In this document: positions 1 through 10,219 of the stretch, one piece after another | Layout: every line of letters begins with the position of its first letter | How positions within the stretch are numbered: the first letter of the stretch is position 1 | NCBI GenBank assembly: GCA_037447655.1 | Contig: JBBHKE010002377.1 | Coordinates: 45,367-109,366 of the forward strand | Direction of reading: 5' to 3' | DNA from: Zygnema cylindricum | Taxonomy: Eukaryota > Streptophyta > Zygnematophyceae > Zygnematales > Zygnemataceae | Length of the DNA stretch: 64,000 nucleotides | Translations under genes and position numbers: made by a program | Notes under the pieces: model-generated | The model's database searches: none | Told to the model about the DNA's origin: nothing | Seen by the model: only the letters and a program-made list of their open reading frames with translations

Positions 1-91
1 AATTGAATTAATAAAGAATATGAAAGAAAACAAGGGAAAAAAAATAAACAAATGAAAGAAAGAAATATGTACACACACAAAAAAAAAAAAT

Positions 92-322
92 CTACCGCAA
101 AATTTCAAGCGATTTTACTCTCGGTCGAGAATTTCTCTTCGCCTTCGATTCAGAATTTCTATTTTCAAAAGTATTTTCAAAAAGGGTACTATTTGACTTT
201 CGTAAATTAAAAAATGGATTGATTTTTTCACGAGATAACTTTTGGGGTTTATCTTCTTTTAAAACCATACCCCATTGGAACTCTTCTCTCGACTCGCCAT
301 GAAATAATTGCTCATTTTTCAA
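92..322 (-). CDS. Small hypothetical ORF, possible 3' exon
   Basis: A 76-codon open frame that is basic and rich in Asn, Glu, Lys and Arg. I recognise no domain, signal peptide or membrane segment. It lies just downstream, on the same strand, of the pyrophosphatase-like gene ending at 368, so it could be an alternative last exon of that gene. I see no convincing splice acceptor in front of it. It could equally be a chance frame in AT-rich DNA. Confidence 0.2.
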   Translation of the reverse strand: MKNEQLFHGESREEFQWGMVLKEDKPQKLSREKINPFFNLRKSNSTLFENTFENRNSESKAKRNSRPRVKSLEILR

Positions 323-367
323 AAACCTTTTTATTTTCTCATGCGCCCGATAGAGTTTTTTTTTTTT

Positions 368-2565
368 TCAAAGACTCAATGTTGAAGAAAAATTATAAAA
401 AAAATCAAATTGTTTTTCAAATTGTGAACATTCACTCCTAATATCATCCACACTTTGTACATCAAAATTTTCGTCGGTTTCGTCATTTCCGTCATAGTCT
501 TCAAATTTCTTATTTTCTTCGAATTCCTTATTTCTGTCGGTTTCCCCATTTTTGTTGTTTTTTGCAGATTGAAACCATTCGGGATCCCATAAAAGATTTG
601 TTTCATTTTTTGGACACGAAATAGGAATCGGGGAACTCGAAATAATCGATTTTTCCAGAATTAATTCTTGCCAATGTTTTTCGAGATGTTTGGGGGCAAA
701 TTTGTTTTTTGTGAAAGGTAAAGAAGGGGGTACAAATGGGGAATATGGGGGACCCCAAGGAATCCATGATTGGTGGTGACGGGCGATTTCTCGTCGAATG
801 GAATCGAGTTTTGTTAATCTTTTGATGATTGTTTTGTTACCTGCCCGAAAAGAAAAAAAAAAGAAAAGAAGAAAAAGAAAATAAATCAATCAGTTTATGT
901 TTGTCTTGTCGCATCTAAAAAAAAAAAAAAAACTGTCCACAAAATTTCTATATGGTATATTAAAATTCCAATTTTGACGGTGTTCCTCTCTTTTCCGTTC
1001 TGTTTTCTATCTTTATTCTCTCTCTTTTCTTTGTTTTTTCTCAATTATATTTCCTCAATTATTTATTTTTCGTGCTTTGCTTTTTTCTCCTCTCCTCCCC
1101 TTTCTTTTCTGTTATCTCAATTTTTCTCTCTTTTCTTTCAGTTCTTCTTTCCCTTTCTTCCTATTTTATCCCTACACTTTTCCAATTTCCTCCCTATTTC
1201 CCTCTCCCCCTTTAATTCCCCCTCTTTCCCCCCATTTTTTTTTTCTTTTTTGTCTTTTTCTCACCTGTCTTTATCCACTTCTCCAGCATTCCTCCCACCC
1301 CTGCCAGCTGTCTTTCCACGTCACCCCAATGCCACGTGGCATCACTCAAAGGATCGTCCACCGCGATTGCTACAATTGTCCAAGACCTCCTCCATCCCAT
1401 TTTTTTGTCTTTTTCCTCCGACAAAAAAGCTCCGAGAGGTCTCACCAGATAAACCTCCCCCGGTTGTCGAATCCTATTTGTACCCAAATCAATCACCTCC
1501 AAAGGGGGTCCAATTTTCTCATAAAAAGACGAATATTGCGGGGAAAAAGACAAAAATCTTCCATTCTCCGAAGGAAAATTTTCCGTTCCGGGATCACTCG
1601 TTTGCGGGAAAAAACCGATATTCCACGGAGAATTATCTTTAAATCTCACAATTTTGGCAGCATTCGCCGAGATTGCCCGCGATTTCGGTGAAGCTTTTGT
1701 CTTTTCCGAAAGAGACAAAATTGATGACGTCATAAGGTCATCTCCCCTCGAAAACGGCAAAAACTCGCCGGAACAAAAATTTGCCCTTCCTATTGTTTTT
1801 GACCTCTCCCTTTTCTCCCTCAATCCCTTCGATTTTTCGACAATTAAACTTCCTAATTTAAAATTTTCCAAACTTTTTGCATTTTTTAATTCCGGTTTTC
1901 CGAATTTTCCCAAATCGATTTTTCCGATTTCTCGCCCCTCTTCTTCTTCTTCCTCCTCCCCTATTTTTAACTTTTCCCTGTAACTTTTTTTTCCGAATTT
2001 TTCGCGGTAACTTTTTTTTCGCCGATTCTCATCGCCCGAAATCTTCTCCCGATTCTCCACAAACTCCAAATTTTCCGGATTCTCCGAAATCTTCCCCGAC
2101 GGTTTTTTTAAAATCTTTTCCGAAACTTTTCCCAAAACCTTTTCCGAAACATTTTCCAAAACCTTTTCCGAAAATTTTCCCAAAACTTTTTTCGATTCTT
2201 TTTCCGAAACTTTTCCCAAAACTTTTCCCAAAAAATTTTCCGAAACTTTTTCCAAAACTTTTTCCGAAAAGTTTTCCAAAAAAATTTCCGAATCTTTTTC
2301 CGAAACCTTTTCCGAAAATTTTCTTTCCTGGATTTCCGGATTCTGCCAGCTGGCAGCCCGAAGTGGGTGACAAGTTTCGTCTGTAGCGGGCTCGTGTCGT
2401 ATCCAGGTGCCAGCTGGCGTCGTACAAACAAACGACAAAAGACCGTCAGGAGCTAGAAGTGCCACGTCATGCCAAGGTGACAGCTGGCAGCCGCTGACGT
2501 CATCATAGAAAAAGACGCGGAAGGAGAGGGAGCCCGGGAGGCCGAAGGAGACGATGGAGATTTTT
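368..2565 (-). CDS. Inorganic pyrophosphatase-like protein, predicted inactive (two visible exons, 5' end not found)
   Basis: Seen: exon 2565-1265, intron 1264-841 (GTGAG donor, GGGCAG acceptor, phase-compatible across codon G|GT), exon 840-368. The upstream boundary is a long pyrimidine tract ending CCTAG at 2566. Blocks in order match family I soluble pyrophosphatase: GSLSFRVFF...SPWHD (about 2535-2465), FFPQTSDPG (about 1613-1587), GPPLEVIDLG (1508-1482), GEVYLVRPLG (1463-1434), WTIVAIAVDDP (1382-1350), then a C-terminal block around REIARHHQSW (near 800-770). The family normally hydrolyses diphosphate with Mg2+ in the cytosol or mitochondrion. Here the metal-binding DxDPxD motif reads roughly IGPPLE, both aspartates of the DEGETDW motif are serine, and PRWxNAK is lost. 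About 220 Lys/Glu/Ser-rich residues (2330-1670) interrupt the fold, and about 125 acidic/Asn-rich residues extend the C-terminus. Homology is firm; loss of catalysis is inferred. It could be a pseudoenzyme or a decaying paralogue. The first exon is not identified. Confidence 0.75.
2095..2335 (-). repeat. In-frame 12-bp coding repeat within the pyrophosphatase-like exon
   Basis: Degenerate units like TTTTCCGAAACTTTT on the plus strand repeat with 12-bp periodicity. On the minus strand they encode four-residue units of the type V-S-E-K / V-L-G-K. The reading frame stays open throughout. The encoded segment is highly charged and probably disordered or helical. Confidence 0.7.
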
Positions 2566-2579
2566 CTAGGGGGAGAGGG

Positions 2580-2748
2580 AAGGGAGGAGTGGGGGGAGGA
2601 GGGAGAGGAGGAGGCGAGGGAGAGGGAGAGGCGGAGGGAGGGGGGAAGGAGAGGAATGGGAGGAGAGGAATGGGGAGAAAGAGTCAGGGAATGAGGGAGA
2701 AGGAGGGAGGGAGGGAGGGAGGAGGAGAGAGGAGGGAGGGAGAAAGAC
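2580..2748. repeat. Purine-rich (GGGAGG) low-complexity tract
   Basis: Almost pure G/A on the plus strand. Read on the minus strand it is a long pyrimidine tract directly before the CCTAG acceptor at 2566, so it is probably intronic sequence of the pyrophosphatase-like gene rather than coding. Confidence 0.6.
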
Positions 2749-2749
2749 A

Positions 2750-4960
2750 AATTCTGCTATTTTTGGAATTTGAATCTCTTTTTGAAGTTAAAAATCGCGG
2801 TTGAAAATTTGAAATGAATCGTGGTTTTGAAAAAAAGGTCGGTGGTGTACTTTTGCCTTTTTTTCTAGATATATGTTTTTTCTGCCCGAAATGTTATTTT
2901 TTACCACCGAACATTATTAAATATTTTACTCGTTGACGCACTGTATTTTTTCCTTGTCATGATTGGTTTTTGAATGAATTTAACGTATCGAAAGGGTTGG
3001 GAAATGGAACTTTGATTGGTGAGATAATTCCGGGCAGAAAAAATAAAATATTTAAATTTTTTTTCATTTGCTTTTGGTGCAAAGATTTCACCATATTTTG
3101 TCTTTTCTGGAACTGTATACCTGCGCGGAGACAAAACAAAAGCTGCTGTTGACTGCAAGTTGCTGAAATGTCGGTGGGTAGAAATGTCAATCTCGGTGTC
3201 AGATCGACGGTCCAGAATCACTCCGATCGGGTCCGATGGGCGGCTTTGAATATGTCACTGTACGTAAAATTCAACGGCGGAGTTTTAGCAGGATTTGAGA
3301 CCGTACGATGTGAACGGGTCCTAAACAGCTTTTGTGTGGTACTGTCGTGTTTTAACTTTTAAGTTTTAACCAATCCGTATATTCAGTATTTTATTTTGAA
3401 CAGTTTGTCGTGAAAAGGACAAAATTTGTTATTTTAATAATTGAAGGCCGGCATTTTAGTGCGTCCGTTGCGAACTTTAAATTGGCTGCTGGGGAAATTA
3501 CAAAATTTCGTACGCACATCGACCACAAAAAATCGCAAAGTAAATGTAACTAGAGGATTTGACACGTGTCACCACGTGTAGGAATGGCAACTGTATTTTC
3601 AACCCTCTCTGATAAAACAAAAAAAAAACAAAAAAATCCTTTATGACTTTCGCACTTTATGATTTGAATTCTCCAGTTATTGGACACCTGTCGATTTATT
3701 TAAATGGATGGTCCTTAAAAAAAACATAAAAAACATAATTAAATTTGTGGACGAAATTCTTGCACATGCCTTCGTCCCCTCTCGTTGGTCATTATTTTGA
3801 ACTTGTAAAATTTACTTTTAAATGACGTAGCAACCAAGCTATTATTTTGAATCTGGACAGAAAGCATTCCGGACAGAAAGTACAGAAAGTACAAATATAT
3901 CGGGACCGCTGACCGTTCGATAACGATAACTATCGGTATCGGTGTTATCGCGATAAGTTTTTTACCGATACACAACACTACTAAAAATAGTAAAACTTTT
4001 TAAAGCTGACCCATAACTATACTAACTTTCGACGGGCAGTTTTGAAAAATATTTGGACAGCGAAAAAGACAATTCTAGTCCGTTGGCATAATGATCGGAC
4101 GAACTCAACTGCTACAGCGTTGCATCGGATCCCTAGGTGCAGCTCAATTTTTTTTGTCGCTTTATGTACCTGCTCGAGATTTTCCGTTATAATCTACAGA
4201 TTCATCCGTACCGAATCTGTTTGTCCCATTAAGGTTGGAAAAATTACAGTACGTTTGGCTGACTTATTTCCTGCAGGTATATTTCGGGCACCACAAAATA
4301 CTGTTTGCCATTACCTATTACTGATTTGTTTCATTAATTATACTTTTGTTTATTTTTTGTTTTTTATAGATTTATAGCTGTTCATAATAATCCACGTCAC
4401 TAAATTAAAATTAAGACCACTGGGGTCATAATTTAATATGACACGCTGTTCAAAATACCAGCTTGTAGGAAAGCGTAATATGTAGCGTTATGTATCGAAG
4501 GCTCCTTGCCGACATTAAATGTGTACCTAATTTTGGGTACCCAATATTAAATATATCGCTATGGCATATCCTGAAGCTTATATATCTCGATATTAAAAAC
4601 ACATATCGGCCAATAATTTGATATATTTCTTCCTCGATATATCGAAGTTGACTTTAGTCTCTTGTCAAAAAAAATTCAAAAGCCCCCCCCGGTTAACCAT
4701 ACGGCTTTATGTACGATTTATGTACGATTTCCGTGTGACTTTCGTACTAATATCCGTACCATATCGAGCCCTCTAGCCATTCGATATTCAAAATATTGAG
4801 TATCGAATTTTTGATGAAATTTTTCTACCCGATACACAACACTGACTAAAATGATACGCTTAACTTTTTTGGAAGGACGCTTAACTTTTAGGGTCGTGAC
4901 AAAATGACACATTAAAACGTTAAGGCTGGAGATTTCCGTTTAGGGTATCCGTACGCAATG
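2750..4960. other. Intergenic or intronic AT-rich DNA with CGAT-rich patches
   Basis: No supportable coding region. Two patches, about 3905-3985 and 4545-4850, are rich in CGATA motifs and both end in CCGATACACAACACT, which suggests remnants of one repeat family. The 5' exon of the pyrophosphatase-like gene should lie in or beyond this stretch, but I could not place it. Confidence 0.4.
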
Positions 4961-4962
4961 CA

Positions 4963-5163
4963 CACCGTGTAATGTTTTTTTTGCCGCTTAAAATACATTT
5001 TCTCCGTACATGCTTGCCGGATTATGGATCTGACGGTTGCGATTGAAAGGTTAGATTCTTAACCTTCATCGCCGGTCTCCATATGAAAATCGGACAGGTT
5101 TGTACGGATAAAAGATGTTTTAAGTGACGAACAAAATCTTAACACTAATAGCGATACACGGCG
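4963..5163. mobile_element. MITE-like inverted-repeat element (copy a)
   Basis: The left end ACACCGTGTAATG and the right end CTAATAGCGATACACGG are inverted versions of one terminal sequence, and the complementarity extends inward through CCGCTTAAAA.../...TTTTAAGTGACG and CTCCGTACA/TGTACGGA. The left end has lost about 15 bp found in the other copies. There is no coding capacity. It is related to 8207-8419 and 9400-9631. Confidence 0.7.
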
Positions 5164-5801
5164 AACTGTACTGTAGCGATTTAACAGCGAACTGGACAGT
5201 GCCATTTCGTACTGTACTTTACGAAAAATATCCAAGATACGTGTACTTTCTACTTTCGGTCGTTCGGATACTTTTTAGTTTTTAGTTTTTTACTAATTTA
5301 TCTTTTGTAATTTCAGTGCGCTTTTATATGATTCACATTTCCCTATGGATTTGTCGCATTATCAGTCACGTCACGTTTTCCGTCCTTGTCGCTTACAACG
5401 CATACGCGAAAATGTTGGATTCTCGTTTTTTGTCGCCTTCGGACGGTTTTCGGTCCGTTCGGGGTCGTTTTTCGTCGAATTTTGGACGCTTTTTTGAAAA
5501 AAGACATCGTTATTTGTTACTTTTCTCTCAGGTGTAACCTTTTTTTCTGTTTCTGTTTGGCGATTAATAATATATTATCTGGAATAGGGGAGCTTTTTTT
5601 TGTTGTAGAGGGATATTTTGGAGAAAGCAGAATGCAAATATGGAGATTTTAAATCTTTTTATAATTTATTTATTTTTTTCCAATTTGAAAAGGGAAAAAA
5701 ATATGTATATACGTATCTGTATCTGTATCTGTATACCTATTTTTTTTTTAAAGGAAATTAAATTTTATTAAAGAAATTGAGCACTGAACCAAAAAAAAAA
5801 C
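5164..5801. other. Non-coding; possible small exon
   Basis: A nematode/insect-like acceptor (GTAATTTCAG) ends near 5316 and is followed by an open frame to a possible donor (CTCAGGTGTAA) near 5533. This could be an exon of the downstream membrane protein gene but has no recognisable domain. A short TCTGTA repeat lies at about 5716-5736. Nothing else stands out. Confidence 0.25.
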
Positions 5802-6713
5802 ATGTTTTTTTTTTCTCTTCCATTTTCCAATAAAATTTCAATGTCTAAAAAAAATCCAAAATTCCCGCCCTTCAAAAAAAAGGGAAAAAGAAAAAAATCT
5901 AGAAAAACAAAAGAAGAAAAAAGTGAATCAAAGGAAAAACATGAGTTAAATTTAAAAATAAGAGAATTTTCCCTCCAATACCCACTTTATACCCCTTCCA
6001 AAACTACTCATTTTAATATCTTTTCTCTGAAAATTTCCAAAATTTTCAAAATTCTCAAAATCCACAAAATTATCAGAAATTCGGAAAAAAAAATCAACCA
6101 AAGTTTCAAAACTGGAAAAACAACTGACAGAAGAATTTTCCGTGAAAGGCAACGGAAAACTGAAACTGAAACTGAATCAGAAACTGAAAAAAGGAAAACT
6201 GAAAACTCAAATAGTGAATCAAATTCGGAGATAAATTTTGAATCAAGTACAGAAATTTTTCCTCCCTCCTCTCTCTTTTTTCCCCCCTCTCCCTCTCTCC
6301 TCCCCTCTCCCTCTCCTTTTAATTGTGGTCCTTCTTTCAATTTCAATTGTACCCCAATTAAACCCCAATCTTCAGAAAGAAATGCCCTTAACAACAATTT
6401 TGCCATTTATTTGGGAATTTCTCTTCTAATTGGACTTTTTTTGGGTCTTTCTATTATCATTTTTTATTTCATTTTTTTGAAATTTCGGAATAGAAGAAGA
6501 ATGTTATCTTCGGTTTTTCCGGATTCCGAAATTGAAAGACGACAAATCGGAGAATTGGACGGAAATTTTAACGAAAACGGGAACGTAAACGGAAATTTCA
6601 ACGGAAATTTGAACGGAGATATTAACGGCGATGGGCATTTTAACGGAAATTTCAACGGAAATGTTGACAGAAACTTACACAGGAATCTCAACGGAAACTT
6701 GAACGGAAGTTAA
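5802..6713 (+). CDS. Single-pass membrane protein with Asn-Gly repeat tail
   Basis: An open frame of 303 residues. The N-terminal third is very basic (Lys/Arg-rich). Then come a Ser/Thr/Glu-rich segment (about 118-150) and a Pro/Ser stretch (about 152-172). One clear hydrophobic helix follows at about residues 199-228, ending in the basic stop-transfer RNRRR. The C-terminal tail (about 254-302) repeats N-G-N-F and N-G-N-L units. The second methionine, residue 14, may be the true start because the first 13 codons look like a pyrimidine tract. I recognise no family. By charge, the C-terminal tail would face the cytosol. The frame stops at 6711-6713, but the repeat continues in another frame (next entry). 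Confidence 0.5.
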   Translation: MFFFSLPFSNKISMSKKNPKFPPFKKKGKRKKSRKTKEEKSESKEKHELNLKIREFSLQYPLYTPSKTTHFNIFSLKISKIFKILKIHKIIRNSEKKINQSFKTGKTTDRRIFRERQRKTETETESETEKRKTENSNSESNSEINFESSTEIFPPSSLFFPPSPSLLPSPSPFNCGPSFNFNCTPIKPQSSERNALNNNFAIYLGISLLIGLFLGLSIIIFYFIFLKFRNRRRMLSSVFPDSEIERRQIGELDGNFNENGNVNGNFNGNLNGDINGDGHFNGNFNGNVDRNLHRNLNGNLNGS

Positions 6714-7078
6714 TCGGAGGTTTAAACGGACATTTGGGCGAAAAAATATCAAATATTAATTTGAATGGAGACAGTAAAAATAGTCCACAACTGTTCCAAG
6801 TTTTGATGCCAGGAAATTCTCTCCCTTCTTTTGTATCTTCAAAATCTTCCCCCTCTCTCCCTCCCTCATCTCCCCTCCCTCACCTCCCTCCCCCACATCT
6901 CCCTCACCCTCTTCCTCTATCTCTTTCTCTCTTGTCCTCCCCCTTATCTTTTCAAAATCCTTCCTCCGAGAACTCACCTCCCTTACCTCTCTCTCCCACT
7001 CCTTTCCCTCCCCCCTCTCCTCAAAATCCCTCTCCCTTTCCTCCCTCCAATTCTCATTCGGACCGCAGTTTGACTTAA
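6714..7078 (+). CDS. Out-of-frame continuation: Asn-Gly end plus Pro/Ser-rich tail
   Basis: This frame is open from 6668 to a stop at 7076-7078, with an internal methionine at 6734. Its first codons after 6713 read GGLNGH and NINLNGD, the same repeat type that ends the previous frame. About 75 residues of almost pure Pro/Ser/Leu follow. The simplest reading is one protein split by a one-base indel (or assembly error) near 6705-6712. A separate small gene is less likely because a shared repeat crosses the break. Confidence 0.4.
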
Positions 7079-7089
7079 ATATATATTTC

Positions 7090-8205
7090 AAATGAGGTTA
7101 AAAAAATGAGATTAAATAAATATAACTAAAAAAATGGGAATAAATAAATGAGATAAAAAAAAATGAGCGGAGGTTTCGGAGGATCTAATCGGGAATTCAG
7201 AAGTTTGAGAAAAAATAAAAAGTATAGTTTTTTTCTGCTTCAAATTTCACTTTTTTTATAACATAGGTGCAAAATGTTTTGTTTTTTCGTTTCCGGTATC
7301 CACATTTTACAGAAAAACTTTTGTGGTTTTCATAAATTATTCCGATTTCGGGATTTAAAAGTTGAAAAAAATGGGAAACTAATAATAGCTTAAAGAATTG
7401 ACCGGTTATCGAAATCAACGTTTTTTGTGAACTATAAATTTTCCTCATTAAAAATGACAAAGGTTGAGCTTTTTTTCGGGTATCTTTTTTTTTTTGGAAA
7501 GCAATTGTTTCTCCGAAAAAGTATTTGTGGAAACCAATATGTACAAAGCTCTTAATAAAAGTACTCTCGATTGGGAGAATGTAGACGTATGAAGTTAAGA
7601 TTGTGTCTTTTTAGAAAATCTTAAAATCAACAGAAGCTCTTAGTGTTGATTGTCAAGAAAAACCCATTTTCTTTGAAGTAAATTTTTAACTTTATAAATT
7701 TAGCAGTCGAATGTAGCTTGGCTCATAGAAAAAAACTTAAAAATTCGTTAAAAAAAGGATAAGTATTACGTTTGCGCACCAAATTCAACATTTTAGTGAA
7801 AGAGTTACTATTTAGTATTTAGATTAATTAGACATTTTACAAATTGGAAAGCAACAGTTGAGTTAGAAGCATGTTTAAGACTGATTTGGAAAGAAAATGA
7901 TGTTTGTATTGTATGTGAACATCATTACAAAAAAAGAGCTTCATGTGTTTTTTTAATATGTGCCTTTTTATAGGGTGTGATTTAATAGAATATTCAAGGA
8001 TGATTTGATTCCTTTATGTTTCGTTCTTTCGTCCGTCGATATATGTTGAGAAGCCCTCGATGCTCCATTGAAATTCTCTATTTGCATTCTTTATAAACTG
8101 TTAATATTCACAGCAAAAAGATTATGTCACGCTTCTCATTAATCATAAATGCTACCCTCGACCCAAATTAAATGCGTAAAACAACCTTCCATGATTATTT
8201 GCTCG
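7090..8205. other. AT-rich DNA without recognisable genes
   Basis: Short open frames only, none with a recognisable domain or codon bias. Probably the 3' flank of the membrane protein gene and intergenic sequence. Confidence 0.5.
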
Positions 8206-8206
8206 T

Positions 8207-8419
8207 CACCGTGTATCGCTATTAGTGTAATGTTCTTTTTGCCACTTAAACATATTTTCTCCGTACACATTTGTCGGATTTTTAATCCGACGGTTGCGAT
8301 TGAAAGGTGGGATTCTTAGCTTCCAATTGGCGGTCTCAAATTGAAAATCGGACAAGTGTGCACAGAGAAAAAATGTTTTAAGTGGCGAAAAAAACATTAA
8401 CACTAATAGCGATACACGG
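8207..8419. mobile_element. MITE-like inverted-repeat element (copy b)
   Basis: About 211 bp bounded by CCGTGTATCGCTATTAGTG and its reverse complement CACTAATAGCGATACACGG. The arms continue through GCCACTTAAA/TTTAAGTGGC and CTCCGTACACA/TGTGCACAGAG for roughly 65 bp per arm. The core is shared with copies a and d (GACGGTTGCGATTGAAAGGT, AATTGAAAATCGGACAA). Non-coding, so any movement would need a transposase in trans. Confidence 0.8.
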
Positions 8420-8423
8420 CAAT

Positions 8424-8555
8424 ACACCGTATATCGCTATTAGTGTTAATGTTTTTTTCGCCACTTAAAGCATCTTATCTCCGTACATATTAGTCAGATT
8501 TTTATTGTAGATCGTCAATCGAAAGGTGAAAATCTTCACCTGCGCGCAGCAAAAA
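8424..8555. mobile_element. Half copy of the same MITE family (copy c)
   Basis: ACACCGTATATCGCTATTAG starts five bases after copy b ends. The left arm is intact through CTCCGTACATATTAGTCAG and the core GATCGTCAATCGAAAGGTGA, then homology is lost. No matching right arm is visible. The abutment suggests tandem arrangement or nested insertion followed by deletion. Confidence 0.6.
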
Positions 8556-9174
8556 TTATCTCTGCGATTAGCATTTCCCTATTTATTGTTACGATTCAAT
8601 GTAGAGAATCGAACGCGCGCGATATTTTGGTTCGCGTGTTGCGATACGCTTTCAAGAATGGATACATGATTTATGTTGACGTCACGGTACTTCGCGATAC
8701 TTTGGTTCACGTCAGCGATTCAGTACTAAGTATGTACGTCAACGGTACAATACTTTTTACCATACGATTGGAGTATGTATGTTTGGCGTTTCGTGCGCGC
8801 ACGACGCACGAAAGTTATTGTTTGAAGTTTCGTGGCGTACGGCGCACAAAAGGAATTATACGAAGTTTCGTAGCATACAGCGCACGAAACGAAATGTTTC
8901 TTCTCTTCTCTTCTCGAAGGAGAAAAGCGCGTCTGCCATTTTTTTGCGTGCTTTCTTCTTCCCGTGAGCCTTCCTCCGAAGGCGCCAACTATGCTTTCAT
9001 ATATCGTGCACGGCACGTCTACTAGGCAGCTATTTAAGCTAGATTGCGTAGCTGCAGATTCTATCCTAGACTCTTCGGCCATTTTGTTTATAAAGATATC
9101 TTTTGTGGCCAATTGTGTGTTTTGCTTCCGCTGCATAGTGCATACAACCTCTGTGGTATATCTTTCATTTATAT

Positions 9175-9318
9175 CGTGTCGCGTACAAATGGCCAATCGA
9201 CGGCTTCGATCGTGTCGCGTACAAATGGCCAATCGACGGCTTCGATCGTGTCGCGTACAAATGGCCAATCGACGGCTTCGATCGTGTCGCGTACAAATGG
9301 CCAATCGACGGCCTCGAT
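9175..9318. repeat. Minisatellite, four 36-bp units
   Basis: The unit starting CGTGTCGCGTACAAATGGCC repeats head to tail at 9175, 9211, 9247 and 9283. The copies are nearly identical: one transition (GGCTTC to GGCCTC) marks the last. 36 is a multiple of three, so open frames run through it on both strands, but I see no evidence that it is translated. Confidence 0.9.
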
Positions 9319-9399
9319 CGGATAACAGTTCACACATTGCAAAAGGCCATAGAATAAGAGTACGATAGTAAAGACAGAGCCTACTGAAAGCGAACAACA

Positions 9400-9631
9400 G
9401 TACAGTACACCGTGAATCGCTATTCGTGTTAATGTTACTTTTGCCACTTAAAACATCCTTTCTCCGTACACACATCTCGGACTGTGTATCTGACGGCTGC
9501 GATCGAAAGATAAGAATCCCAGCTTCCGATCGGCGGTTCAAATTGAAAATCGAACAAATGTGTACGGAGAAAATATGTTTTAAGTGGCAAAAAAAATGTT
9601 AACACTAATAGCGAGACATGGTGTACTGTAC
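9400..9631. mobile_element. MITE-like inverted-repeat element (copy d)
   Basis: Ends GTACAGTACACC (9400-9411) and GGTGTACTGTAC (9620-9631) are exact inverted complements. Arms of about 70 bp follow (ATCGCTATT, GCCACTTAAAACAT, CTCCGTACA). It is the best-preserved copy and reaches further out than copy b, which suggests the true terminus includes GTACAGT or that a palindromic target was used. Confidence 0.8.
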
Positions 9632-10105
9632 ACCGCGAATCGTTATTAGTGTCAAAGTTTAATTAGTGTTGAGAAAAAAATATTGTTATTAATGCTAATT
9701 AGGAATTTGAAAATTATCAAAAAAAAGGTGTATTCTAATTTTGCCGTTAATGCTAATTTGGGAGTTGCAAAAAAAGGAATAATCACCGTACAGTTGTATA
9801 CATTATTATATGTATTCGTACAACATATTAGAAATCGTACGCCGTCGCGAATTTAAATATCTGTACATGTCAGACTAATTTACGACAGTTATGCGACCAG
9901 GTTGAATCCCGTTTTTTTGAGCGCACGTTCCTATGCGTGCGCGTCTGATTTAATTCATATTTTGTAAATTTTTACTTGAAAAGGTACATTTATGTACGGT
10001 CTGACATCGACCGTAAACCACACTATTTATATCTTATTGTACTTTCGTTCTTTACGCTATTTTGTACTGTACCTTCATTAACGTAAAGGAAAATTTAAAA
10101 TCATG
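9628..10105. repeat. ~480-bp dispersed repeat, copy 1
   Basis: Begins GTACACCGCGAATCGTTATTAG, a variant of the MITE end, and finishes near CGTAAAGGAAAATTT. The last 150 bp (from about 9950) is almost identical to 12190-12338. It overlaps the end of copy d by the shared GTAC. No coding capacity. Confidence 0.65.
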
Positions 10106-10219
10106 TATACTATTTAAAAAAAAAACCCTAGTTGTCCCGTGCAGTTAATACGCACGAAACGAACGCGCGAATACTACGCACGATACGCATTTAACGATGA
10201 AAAAAATGTTATAAAATGA

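Noticed and set aside
974-1691. Plus-strand 200-codon frames rich in Phe, Ser, Pro and Leu
   Set aside because: They arise from the pyrimidine-rich intron and antisense of the pyrophosphatase-like exon; composition only, no domain.
2901-3221. First exon of the pyrophosphatase-like gene
   Set aside because: Open minus-strand frame of 106 codons, but no match to the family N-terminus and no convincing donor.
9175-9318. CRISPR-like array
   Set aside because: Units are head-to-tail without spacers; it is a minisatellite in a eukaryotic genome.
8726-9541. Minus-strand 271-codon frame over the minisatellite
   Set aside because: Its length is created by the 36-bp repeat staying in frame; the rest overlaps a MITE and has no recognisable domain.
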